Origin: an uncultured Methylophilaceae bacterium
GTDB taxonomy: Bacteria > Pseudomonadota > Gammaproteobacteria > Burkholderiales > Methylophilaceae
DNA: 46,682 nt
Assembly: GCA_903863255.1 (NCBI GenBank)
Contig: CAIPBJ010000015.1
Location: 1-46,682, forward strand
Direction: 5' to 3'
The stretch's first letter is position 1, and each line of letters starts with the position of its first letter. The notes beneath the pieces were generated by a model. It was not told the origin of the DNA and made no database searches. It saw only the letters and a program-made list of their open reading frames with translations. The position numbers and the translations under genes are program-made. Shown one piece after another: positions 18,601 through 26,717 of this stretch.

Positions 18601-19227
18601 TCACTTGATTTTGGTAGGCAATCCGTGAAGGTCATCCAGGGTATCGATATCCGAAAAAATGCCTGCGTCATTTATTTCGATTTTCAGAATTTGACTTTCA
18701 TATCTATCCAGAAGGCTTTTGGCTCCCCTGTCGCCCTGTAGGCCAAGCAGTTGATCCTTGAAAGCAGAGGAGAACCCAACGGGGTGTCCTTGCCTGCCAT
18801 GATAAAAGGGAGCGGCAATCGGCGCACCTTCTATTATTGCCTCACGAACGCTTTCAATGGCTATTTTCGGAAGGATAGGCATGTCACCCAAACCAATCAG
18901 CCATCCCGCGGCCAGGTGGTTTAAGCGGATCCCGTCAGCCAGACTGAACCCCATGCCTTGCAGAGAACCCGCTGAGGAGACCCAGCGAACTTTGTTTGCA
19001 TAATGTCGACCTAAAGCTATTTCTATGGAACTACAGAAAGACTCTGCTTGAGGTCTTATCACGACGGTAACGGATTCGAAAGTATCAAGCCAGGGTATGA
19101 GGCTGCATGCCAGAATAGGTAATTCCGTGCCATGCGCCTTTATTCTATGAATGAGCTTATCTGACCCGAAACGACGGGAAAGACCTGCCGCCAGGACGAT
19201 GGCGGCGATTTCATTCAGTTCAGCCAA
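18601..19227 (-). CDS. mocA: Molybdenum cofactor cytidylyltransferase (MocA-like NTP transferase)
   Basis: A 208-residue nucleotidyltransferase of the MobA/MocA group. It has the nucleotide-binding loop LAAGLSRRFGSDK (about 13-25), IGLGDMP (metal-binding Asp), the RQGHPVGFSSAF motif and the C-terminal DIDTLDDL. In the family MocA adds CMP to molybdopterin for xanthine-oxidase-type enzymes, which fits its place as last gene of this molybdenum hydroxylase operon. The start is TTG, preceded by AGGAAG, and overlaps the stop of the large subunit by 8 bp. Specificity for CTP rather than GTP is inferred from context, so the symbol is provisional. Confidence 0.82.
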   Translation of the reverse strand: MAELNEIAAIVLAAGLSRRFGSDKLIHRIKAHGTELPILACSLIPWLDTFESVTVVIRPQAESFCSSIEIALGRHYANKVRWVSSAGSLQGMGFSLADGIRLNHLAAGWLIGLGDMPILPKIAIESVREAIIEGAPIAAPFYHGRQGHPVGFSSAFKDQLLGLQGDRGAKSLLDRYESQILKIEINDAGIFSDIDTLDDLHGLPTKIK

Positions 19228-21391
19228 AGGCTTCCTGATCGAAAGGCATGCGTCTGAGCCGTTTTCCTGTCAGGGCAAACACAGCATTGGCTATTGCAGG
19301 TGCAACAGGAGGGGTTCCCGGTTCGCCAATGCCGGTAGGCGGTTGATTGCTCTGTACGATATGGACTTCGATGGAAGGCATCTCCGAAAACCTGAGCGGG
19401 GGGTAATCGTTGAAGTTGGATTGCACCACCTTGCCCTTTTCAAGAGTAATTTCTCCATGTAAAGCGGCGGAAAGGCCATAGACAATCGCGCCTTCGATTT
19501 GCTGGTGGATCCCGTCGGGATTGATCGCGATCCCGCAATCGACTGCAGAAACGATACGATGGACACGGACCTTACCGTTTTCAAGAGAAATTTCCGCCAC
19601 CTGTGCGACATAGCTTTCAAATGACTGATGCACGGCTACCCCAATGGCATGCCCTTGAGGTAACTTGTTTTGATTCCAGTTTGCTTTTTCAGCAACAAGT
19701 TGCAAGACACCGCGATAACGTGAATCAGGCGAAAGTAAGCTTAATCGGTATTCGATAGGATCTTTTCCGGCAAGGTAAGCGAGTTCATCCATCATCGTTT
19801 CAACCACAAAAGCCGTATGCGAATGCCCAACGGATCGCCACCATTGCACAGTAACGGCATTTTTCGGACTATGCAGGCTGACTTCAAGATTGGGAATCGA
19901 GTAAGGCATAGCGATGGCACCTTCGACTGAGGTGCTGTCAATGCCGTTTTTAGTAAGAAACGCTTCAAAAGGGGTATCTGCGACAATGGATTGCCCGACT
20001 ATCGTATGTTTCCATGTCAAGGGTCTTCCTTCAGCATCGATTCCAGCCTCAATGTGATCTGCCCACATCGGGCGGTAATACCCTCCTCGCGTATCGTCCT
20101 CACGTGTCCAAACGACCTTTACAGGCTTGCCAATGAGTTTGGCGACCTGGACAGCCTCCATCACGAAATCGGAACGAGGATTTGCCCTTCTTCCAAAACC
20201 GCCCCCAAGAAACGTCGTATGGATCTCGACCTGTTCTGGTTTCAGGTCGGCGATTTTTGCAGCCATCGCTCTATCCATGGTTTGTGATTGCGTTCCTGTC
20301 CAGATCGTGCATGCATCCTTCCTGAGATCGACAACGACATTCAATGGTTCCATTGCGGCATGGGCCAGATAGGGAAGTTCATATTCTGCAGTTACTGTTT
20401 TGAATGATTGGTTGATCTTGCCTGAAGCATCACCAATCGAAACTGCGATATTGCCTTCAGTTTTCGCAAGGGCTAAATAATCCGCGCGCATTTTGGATGT
20501 TGTGAGCTCGCTGCCCGCAGTTTCATCCCATTCGATTTCAAGAAGATCTCTGGCAGTCTTTGCTGGCCAAAAGCCTGAGGCCGCAACCGCAATCTTGTTT
20601 TCAAATGGATAAACGCCTTCAACGCCAGCTATCTTCTTTGCTTCGGTGGCATCGAAACGCATGAGTTTCCCTCCGAAGGAAGGACTGCGAGCTACAAGAA
20701 CGGTCAGCATGCCCGGAAGATAAACATCCAGTCCGAATTGGGCACTGCCGTTAATCTTCAACGGGGTATCAAGTCGTTTTGTCGCTTTGCCGATCAGCTT
20801 GAAGTCTTTTGGGTCTTTAAGGGTCACGTTCTCTGGCAGGGCCAGTTTGGATGCGGCTGCAGCGAGCGAGCCGTAGCTTAGTTTTCTGTTGGTTTGACGA
20901 TGTATAACGAAACTCGCTTCGGCAAAGCATTCGTCTTCAGGAACATTCCAAGTCGTTGCGCCCGCCCGAATCAGCAGAATCCTTGCGCAAGCACCCACTT
21001 TACGCAATTGCTCCCATGACGACGGAATGCTGGAGCTGCCCCCGGTGAGTTGCATACCAAAACCCGTGTGGTTGTAGACAGCAGCGACGGGAGCGGATTC
21101 GACGCTTATTTTGCTCCAGTCTGCTTCAAGCTCTTCAGCAATGAGCATGGGAAGTGAAGTGTATACACCTTGACCCATCTCGGATTTATTGAGAATGATC
21201 GTCACGCTTTCATCCGATCCAATACGAATAAAGGCATTGGGTGGGTAAACTGTCTTTGATTGCATGCTCTCTGCAAAGGCTCTTCCACTTTTCATTGGAA
21301 GGTAAAAGCCAATAACCAACCCGCTAATCAGAACTGTCGAGTCTTTGATGAATTTTCTTCGAGAAGGACTGGGTGCTATTGGACGATTCAT
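19220..21391 (-). CDS. Molybdopterin-binding large subunit, IorB-type molybdenum hydroxylase
   Basis: A 723-residue catalytic subunit of the xanthine oxidase superfamily, isoquinoline 1-oxidoreductase/aldehyde dehydrogenase branch. The N-terminus is a twin-arginine signal (SRRKFIKDS followed by a hydrophobic stretch to AFAES), so the complex is folded in the cytoplasm and exported with its cofactor. Cofactor motifs include GGGFGRRANPRSDF, WWRSVGHSH and the C-terminal GIGEPGTPPVAPAIANA, whose Glu is the likely catalytic base. It overlaps the 2Fe-2S subunit gene by 4 bp. No FAD subunit is present, as in IorAB-type enzymes, so electrons would go to a cytochrome or other acceptor. The substrate is not predictable. 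Confidence 0.9.
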   Translation of the reverse strand: MNRPIAPSPSRRKFIKDSTVLISGLVIGFYLPMKSGRAFAESMQSKTVYPPNAFIRIGSDESVTIILNKSEMGQGVYTSLPMLIAEELEADWSKISVESAPVAAVYNHTGFGMQLTGGSSSIPSSWEQLRKVGACARILLIRAGATTWNVPEDECFAEASFVIHRQTNRKLSYGSLAAAASKLALPENVTLKDPKDFKLIGKATKRLDTPLKINGSAQFGLDVYLPGMLTVLVARSPSFGGKLMRFDATEAKKIAGVEGVYPFENKIAVAASGFWPAKTARDLLEIEWDETAGSELTTSKMRADYLALAKTEGNIAVSIGDASGKINQSFKTVTAEYELPYLAHAAMEPLNVVVDLRKDACTIWTGTQSQTMDRAMAAKIADLKPEQVEIHTTFLGGGFGRRANPRSDFVMEAVQVAKLIGKPVKVVWTREDDTRGGYYRPMWADHIEAGIDAEGRPLTWKHTIVGQSIVADTPFEAFLTKNGIDSTSVEGAIAMPYSIPNLEVSLHSPKNAVTVQWWRSVGHSHTAFVVETMMDELAYLAGKDPIEYRLSLLSPDSRYRGVLQLVAEKANWNQNKLPQGHAIGVAVHQSFESYVAQVAEISLENGKVRVHRIVSAVDCGIAINPDGIHQQIEGAIVYGLSAALHGEITLEKGKVVQSNFNDYPPLRFSEMPSIEVHIVQSNQPPTGIGEPGTPPVAPAIANAVFALTGKRLRRMPFDQEAFG

Positions 21392-21855
21392 TTGGTATCC
21401 CCTAGTTTTTCAGAAGCTTTCTGAATTGCGCTTCGAATGCGATTATACGTCCCGCACCGACATAGAATACCGTCCATAGCGGAAGCGATCTGAGCATCAG
21501 TAGGATGAGGATTTTTAGAAAGTAAAGCGGTGGCTGCCATGATCTGTCCGGATTGGCAATAGCCGCACTGAGGTACGTCAATGTCCTTCCAGGCATTTTG
21601 AACGGTTTTCCCGATAGATGTTTCAGAAAGTCCTTCGATGGTGTTGACGTTCTTTCCGCTAACCATTGAAACAGGCGTGACGCAGGACCGAATCGCATTT
21701 CCGTCGAGATGAACCGTACAGGCGCCACATTGAGCAATGCCGCAGCCATATTTCGTGCCTGTCATATGCAGGGTGTCTCTGATGATCCAAAGAAGGGGTG
21801 TCCCCGGATCCGCATCGACTTTGACAGGTTTGCCATTAACACTAAAAGAGATCAT
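21388..21855 (-). CDS. 2Fe-2S small subunit, IorA-type molybdenum hydroxylase
   Basis: A 155-residue electron-transfer subunit with two 2Fe-2S sites. The plant-type cluster uses Cys38, Cys43, Cys46 and Cys58 (GCGIAQCGACTVHLDG). The second, all-helical cluster domain uses Cys97, Cys100, Cys132 and Cys134 (PQCGYCQSGQ and ILCRCGTYNRI). It carries no signal of its own and would be co-exported with the Tat-signal large subunit. I choose ATG 21855 because AGGAG lies eight bases upstream and the codon overlaps the xdhC stop as ATGA; a TTG two codons earlier is less likely. Confidence 0.93.
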   Translation of the reverse strand: MISFSVNGKPVKVDADPGTPLLWIIRDTLHMTGTKYGCGIAQCGACTVHLDGNAIRSCVTPVSMVSGKNVNTIEGLSETSIGKTVQNAWKDIDVPQCGYCQSGQIMAATALLSKNPHPTDAQIASAMDGILCRCGTYNRIRSAIQKASEKLGDTK

Positions 21856-22835
21856 AAACAAAACTCCTGATATGTATTTGAAACATCAACTCTTCTAGCC
21901 AGATTTCGAGTCGAGATTAGATGAGCAAGAATGGATACTGCAATTTCTGGAGGTGTCCGACTTCCAATATCCAGGCCTACGGGTCCATGAAGTCGGCCGA
22001 TTTCATCCGGACTTAGATCGAACATGGCCAGTCTTTCACGTCGCCTTTTATTATTAAGGGAGGATCCAAGTGCGCCGACATAAAATGCAGGTGATTTTAA
22101 AGCCTCTAACAATGCCATGTCGTCGAGTTTTGCATCGTGAGTAAGTGCGATCACTGCTGTACAGGCGTCTATCTGAATGGCTTGAACAGCATCGTCTGGC
22201 ATTTCACTCATTAGAACCGTATCTTTAAGGTCCCAAGTCTGTCGGAATTCCTCCCTAGGATCACAAACAAACACGAGATAATCCAGTGCCTGTGCCATTT
22301 TGGCAAGGAAATAGGACGTTTGCCCGGCTCCGATTATCAGTAATCGCCAACGAGGTCCATGAATCGTCACAAGTTTTTTCCCGTCGTACGACAAGGTATC
22401 TTCTGGACCTGCATCGAGCAGTTCAATCTGATTAGATGACAAATCAAGTATACGTTTGACTAACCGATGCGAACCTATCAGTTCAAGAAGACTGGTAACC
22501 CATTCCCTGTTAATCACCGGTTCGACTAGAAGTCTTATTGCTCCACCACATGGAAGCCGGAAACGGCTGGCTTCTTCCGATGTCTCGCCGTATGAAAGCA
22601 CATCGACTTTGTCGGGGGGGAAATAACCGTTCACTGCACGGTAGATCAAATCGTCTTCAATGCAGCCGCCGGAAACCGATCCTACGAGCTGACCATCCGA
22701 ACGAATTATTAACATAGAACCTTCAGGGCGAGGACTCGAGCCATACGTTCCAATTACTGTAACCAGCCAAACAGCATGTCTCTTAGTCAGCCATTCATGA
22801 AGGACCTTCAGTACAGAAAGATCTATGCTGTCCAT
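21852..22835 (-). CDS. XdhC/CoxI-family molybdenum cofactor maturation protein
   Basis: A 327-residue member of the XdhC family, which binds and protects sulfurated molybdenum cofactor and delivers it to xanthine-oxidase-type apoenzymes. The N-terminal XdhC domain has YGSSPRPEGSMLII and GSVSGGCIEDDL. The C-terminal Rossmann domain has LLIIGAGQTSYFLAKMAQ and later FYVGALGSSLNNKRRRERL, ending with GRLHGPVGLDIGSRTPPEIAVSI. It is the first gene of a four-gene operon running to 18601 in which every junction overlaps. The start ATG 22835 has GGAGAG just upstream. Confidence 0.92.
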   Translation of the reverse strand: MDSIDLSVLKVLHEWLTKRHAVWLVTVIGTYGSSPRPEGSMLIIRSDGQLVGSVSGGCIEDDLIYRAVNGYFPPDKVDVLSYGETSEEASRFRLPCGGAIRLLVEPVINREWVTSLLELIGSHRLVKRILDLSSNQIELLDAGPEDTLSYDGKKLVTIHGPRWRLLIIGAGQTSYFLAKMAQALDYLVFVCDPREEFRQTWDLKDTVLMSEMPDDAVQAIQIDACTAVIALTHDAKLDDMALLEALKSPAFYVGALGSSLNNKRRRERLAMFDLSPDEIGRLHGPVGLDIGSRTPPEIAVSILAHLISTRNLARRVDVSNTYQEFCL

Positions 22836-23101
22836 ATCTCTCCTTTAGTTGGATCTATTTTCTCATAAATCTCGTTGATTGGTGCTACAGTTTAATGAAG
22901 GATGGGTTGCAAATTCCATCACTCACATGACCCTTACAGTACAATAAATAGCTAAGAGGGATTTTGACAAATTCTTCCATTTAGTCGATAGTTATCAAAA
23001 TGCTTGATGATCCTTATTGAATCAGGACTGGATGCCAGGAATGAATTATCAGTATGCGAAAATAAGCTTTTAACATTCTAAACTTTGATTAGGACAGTGG
23101 C

Positions 23102-23734
23102 ATGAGCGAGTATTTCAATGAAGGCCAAATAAAACTCCAAGAGGAGTTTGATACGCGTCGTTTATCTGATCGAATGGAAGCCACGATTATTCAATCTGTC
23201 ATTTCTCCATTTGATGCTCAATTCATTGAGGAGCAGAACATGTTCTTTTTAGCGACAGTTGATGATAAAGGACAAGCTAATTGTTCCTATAAAGGAGGCT
23301 CGAAAGGGCTTGTCAAAGTCGTCGATGAGACCACGCTTGCCTTTCCGATATACGATGGTAACGGCATGTTTATGTCAGCAGGGAACATTATTGTCAATGG
23401 AGAAGTTGGCATGCTTTTTATTGATTTTAATCGCCAGGCGAGGGTGCGGGTCAACGGTACCGCCACTGTGGTAAAGAATGACGAATTGATTTCGAATTGG
23501 CCTGAATCGTTGATGGTGGTACGGGTGAAGGTAAGGGAAACTTTCCCAAATTGCCCACGATACATTCATAAAATGAATCTGGTGGATGAGTCAGCCTTTG
23601 TTCCAAAATCGGATTGTAAAACACCGGATGCGCCATGGAAGAAATTGGAAATGGTAGCCGACGTCCTGCCAAAACAGGATGCGCATCTGGCTGGAAACGA
23701 ACAGGATGTTCTTTCCGCCATCAACAGAAACTGA
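23102..23734 (+). CDS. Pyridoxamine 5'-phosphate oxidase-fold flavoprotein
   Basis: A 210-residue protein of the PNPOx-like split-barrel family. Recognisable parts are FFLATVDDKGQANCSYKGGSKGLVKVVDETTLAFP and GNIIVNGEVGMLFIDFNRQARVRVNGTA, typical of flavin-binding members that reduce or bind F420/FMN-type cofactors. The C-terminal part retains NCPRYIHKM, which is characteristic of the subgroup annotated as pyridoxamine 5'-phosphate oxidase family protein. The physiological substrate is unknown and it is not expected to be PdxH. It is divergent from the molybdenum hydroxylase operon across 266 bp; a TTGACA at 22964-22969 may belong to its promoter. Confidence 0.8.
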   Translation: MSEYFNEGQIKLQEEFDTRRLSDRMEATIIQSVISPFDAQFIEEQNMFFLATVDDKGQANCSYKGGSKGLVKVVDETTLAFPIYDGNGMFMSAGNIIVNGEVGMLFIDFNRQARVRVNGTATVVKNDELISNWPESLMVVRVKVRETFPNCPRYIHKMNLVDESAFVPKSDCKTPDAPWKKLEMVADVLPKQDAHLAGNEQDVLSAINRN

Positions 23735-23836
23735 CTTTTCACATCAGTCAGGGGAATTCATTTTAAGACGATGTTATAGCCTTTCATGGCGGGGCGCGAG
23801 GATCGAGTCTGGTACTTTGAACGGCTTGGCAAAATA

Positions 23837-24958
23837 TTAGGTCAGCATCATGGTTTTCAAAGCCTGGCATCCAAGGTATATCCCGACAATCAAAATCAAG
23901 GCACTTGAAAAATAGGGCGCTTTGTAAGCAAAATTGCCAAAACCAGACCATCCTTTTGAAAGCTTTTTCATGCTCAAGGCAGCCAGAACGCCAGTAGATA
24001 CCATGGTAATGGCGAGGCCCAGGCTAAAGGATAAAACTAACGTTGCGCCCAGAGCGAACTTTTTGAGTTGCAGACATAAAAGCAGAACGGTGATGGATGC
24101 TGGGCAAGGGATCAATCCCCCCGTCAAGCCAAACAAGATGATTTGGGGGGTGGTGACATCTCGGTTTGAAAAGCGTCTTCGTATGTCGTTTGCATGTGCA
24201 AGTTCGTGCGGGTCCTGATAGCCTGGAGCTGAAACATCCAGCCCATCATAATCTTTAACCGTATGGTGATGGTCATGTTCCACAAACTCCACATCGAAAA
24301 TATCGTGATGCAATTCATGGCCAAGTTTTAACCGCGCGATGAATTCATGCGGTTCCTCAATTGATTGTGCGGATTCAACATAATTATCACGCGGCAGGAA
24401 AGTGAATTGTTGTTTCGAACCGTCATTCCTTTCAGTTTCGACGCTGATCTGGTTGGCTATCCAGATGTGACCACTTTCCCTCTCCTGGTATAAACGAAAC
24501 CGTGGGGAAGTGCCTTCTTCATCGATAACCAGACGAACCTTGCCATGGCCTGTATCAATGGTCTTATCTTCTTCAGGATCGTGATCATGGTTATGGTCTT
24601 GGTGACCTAGAGTTGCGATTCTAGATGTTTGCCTTATCATCCACAAAGCCACGCAAATAATGAGAATCGCTGAAACCAGTTGAAGGTAGGGCTCACTTGT
24701 AACAGCATTCCAATTCTGTCCAAAATACATTCCCCCAAGGGCGATAATCCAAACAACCGCGGTATGAGAGACTGTAGCCGATAACCCTAATAATACGGCC
24801 TGCAGTATCGTTCCGCGAATCGCTATGATAAAAGCCGCCATCATTGTCTTGGAATGCCCCGGTTCGAGTCCATGAAGCGCACCAAGCAATACAGCACTTG
24901 GAATAAAAAGCCATAGATTGGATGTGGAATTCTGGATAAGTGTAGAAATATCGGTCAT
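23837..24958 (-). CDS. RcnA/NicO-family nickel-cobalt efflux permease
   Basis: A 373-residue inner-membrane protein with about six membrane segments. The N-terminal motif LLGALHGLEPGHSKTMMAAF (about 25-44) and the later LTGGLIPCPASITVLLLCLQ are the two hallmarks of RcnA/NicO Ni/Co exporters. A long hydrophilic loop between them (about 117-265) contains His-rich clusters (HQDHNHDHD and EHDHHHTV) likely to bind metal. The loop is considerably longer than in E. coli RcnA and holds a segment (FRLYQERESGHIWIANQISV) that I cannot assign. No rcnR-like regulator is adjacent. Confidence 0.87.
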   Translation of the reverse strand: MTDISTLIQNSTSNLWLFIPSAVLLGALHGLEPGHSKTMMAAFIIAIRGTILQAVLLGLSATVSHTAVVWIIALGGMYFGQNWNAVTSEPYLQLVSAILIICVALWMIRQTSRIATLGHQDHNHDHDPEEDKTIDTGHGKVRLVIDEEGTSPRFRLYQERESGHIWIANQISVETERNDGSKQQFTFLPRDNYVESAQSIEEPHEFIARLKLGHELHHDIFDVEFVEHDHHHTVKDYDGLDVSAPGYQDPHELAHANDIRRRFSNRDVTTPQIILFGLTGGLIPCPASITVLLLCLQLKKFALGATLVLSFSLGLAITMVSTGVLAALSMKKLSKGWSGFGNFAYKAPYFSSALILIVGIYLGCQALKTMMLT

Positions 24959-25098
24959 AGGATTTCTAAGCGATCAGTGAAATGCATGGGTCAAAATTTA
25001 TATTGATTATCTCAATTGAAGTATCGTTTTTAATCATATCTCTTATCACATGGACTTTCTAGAAAAAATAAGGAATGCAACAGCAATCATCGGTCCCA

Positions 25099-25665
25099 TT
25101 AATTCAATTCGTTATCTTTCCAGTATTTCGTTCCATAAACGCTTGCCTGCAGAGCCAAGCCGATCTTTGTTATTTGATATACTTCGATGCCATCGATTTC
25201 TGCTGCCCCGCCTCGATCCGAGCCATTATTACCAAGCTTTGCCGCAGCATCAGCACTGCTGCTGAATTCCCATCCGTCCCGAAGGAATCGCTCTATTGTC
25301 GAGCGGTTCTTGAAAACAAACACAGCTCGAAAGTCCTTTACGCCAACACCTATGCCCAGCCCTGCCTGCCCCATTTTCAAAAAGGTGTCCTTCCCGGATT
25401 TGTTGTCTTTAAAGACGCCATAACCACCTCCGAAACCAACAAAAATAATGTTGACATTCGCATTGCTAAAAACAGCATAACCTGGGGCTTTCGATATTTC
25501 AGCCTTGGCTTCCGGGCTAATGGTGTACAACTCATCCAATACCTCCTCCCTCATATTGAGCACCGCCTGACGTTTTTCTTGGGTCAGTCTGATGTCTTTT
25601 GATGCGCAGCCGCATAAAAGAATGGCAAATAAAAGGCAAATTCCAATTGAAATAAAACGATGCAT
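25099..25665 (-). CDS. SYLF-domain (Ysc84-like) lipoprotein
   Basis: A 188-residue predicted lipoprotein. The N-terminus MHRFISIGICLLFAILLCGC gives a signal peptide ending in a lipobox with Cys20 as likely lipidation site. The rest is a SYLF/Ysc84 domain: EVLDELYTISPEAKAEISKA, GYAVFSNANVNIIFVGFGGGYGVFKD, TFLKMGQAGLGIGVGVKDFRAVFVF. Eukaryotic members bind phosphoinositides and bacterial ones have been suggested to bind lipids; the bacterial role is not established. It stands alone, and the 133-bp gap before the RcnA-like start region is AT-rich with no clear hairpin. Confidence 0.85.
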   Translation of the reverse strand: MHRFISIGICLLFAILLCGCASKDIRLTQEKRQAVLNMREEVLDELYTISPEAKAEISKAPGYAVFSNANVNIIFVGFGGGYGVFKDNKSGKDTFLKMGQAGLGIGVGVKDFRAVFVFKNRSTIERFLRDGWEFSSSADAAAKLGNNGSDRGGAAEIDGIEVYQITKIGLALQASVYGTKYWKDNELN

Positions 25666-26089
25666 CTAACATTACCTTTAGGTTTAATTGGTAATCCGGT
25701 CATTCCAAACTAATGACTTGATTCTGAATATCAAAATATAGAATTCAGGTTTATCATAATATACATTGAATCGTATTTTTTGAACGTTAAGTTGTTTAAC
25801 GGAAAGGCATCCTGACCAAACGACTTGCCAGAAAGTATAACAGGAACCGCAAATAGGTCACATTCAAGCATCCCTAATAGACGTAATTGGATAGGCGGTT
25901 CCATCAATTATTGATCTGATGAGCGCTGAAAGAGGCATCCACGTTATAATTTCATCAGAAAAGAACTATTTTGGAATGAGCGGCTTCTTCTCACCTTGCC
26001 GGTAAGCTTGAAAGGATGACCGCCATCAAATGGATAGTTTAGATTTGTCCAATTATTCAATAGCGCTGTAATCACTATCGGGTGGCAAA
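25666..26089. other. Intergenic region, 424 bp
   Basis: Divergent gap between the SYLF lipoprotein and an unknown gene. I see no supportable ORF, RNA gene or transposon remnant. A short inverted repeat with arms CGTTAA and TTAACG (about 25787-25803) has no adjoining T-run. Both promoters must lie in this region, but no convincing -35/-10 pair was identified. Confidence 0.4.
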
Positions 26090-26536
26090 ATGAACTCACA
26101 GTATCTCCATATTGCTAAAAGCAAGACAAACGATCCCATTGAAGCAGAGATGCTTAATCGGATAGCGGATATTGCTCATGAATACGATGTCTTTGAGCAG
26201 TCATTCACCGAGAGGGTGAACGCCAACAAGTCAAGGCGAGGAGAGGGTCCGACCAAGCTTCCGAAATCAAAACGTGACACCTTGTCGTCAATGGAGGCAG
26301 ACCGCTCGGATACCCAGAATAGAATAGCTCAGCAGTTTGATGCTTATTCTTCTCCACAACCAATAGTCAGGTCGCTCTATAAAACGTTCTACAATAAGTT
26401 GCCCAGAATGCGCGAGTATTTGAAGCACTACCATCCTGATGACCTGAGTTTGGGGGAGGATCGAATCAACCTGATCGAACGATTTGTAACCGCAATGGAA
26501 TCTTACCTTGAACAATATCCAGAACCTAATCTTTAA
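26090..26536 (+). CDS. Hypothetical protein, charged, helical
   Basis: I do not recognise this 148-residue protein. It has no signal peptide or membrane segment and no cysteine. It is rich in charged residues and should be mostly helical, with a basic stretch in the middle (NKSRRGEGPTKLPKSKRDT, about 43-61). The C-terminal half (YKTFYNKLPRMREYLKHYHP through RFVTAMESYLEQYP) looks like a compact helical domain. The basic centre would suit nucleic-acid or membrane contact but nothing proves it. It lies 182 bp before the OsmC-YcaO gene on the same strand. Codon use looks like its neighbours. Confidence 0.6.
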   Translation: MNSQYLHIAKSKTNDPIEAEMLNRIADIAHEYDVFEQSFTERVNANKSRRGEGPTKLPKSKRDTLSSMEADRSDTQNRIAQQFDAYSSPQPIVRSLYKTFYNKLPRMREYLKHYHPDDLSLGEDRINLIERFVTAMESYLEQYPEPNL

Positions 26537-26717
26537 GCAGCTTTTTTAATTTCGGACCATTTATACTTAAATACCTTGATTTAAGGCTTGTCCGCCTTCA
26601 TTTTGTTGGAAAGTTGTTGCCAAGGTTTGTTCAACTGTCGATGTGCCACACAGTATGGGCATTGTGAGGGATAATACTGTCCATCTCATTTTTTAAACTA
26701 TTTTCGGAATAGCTCCC

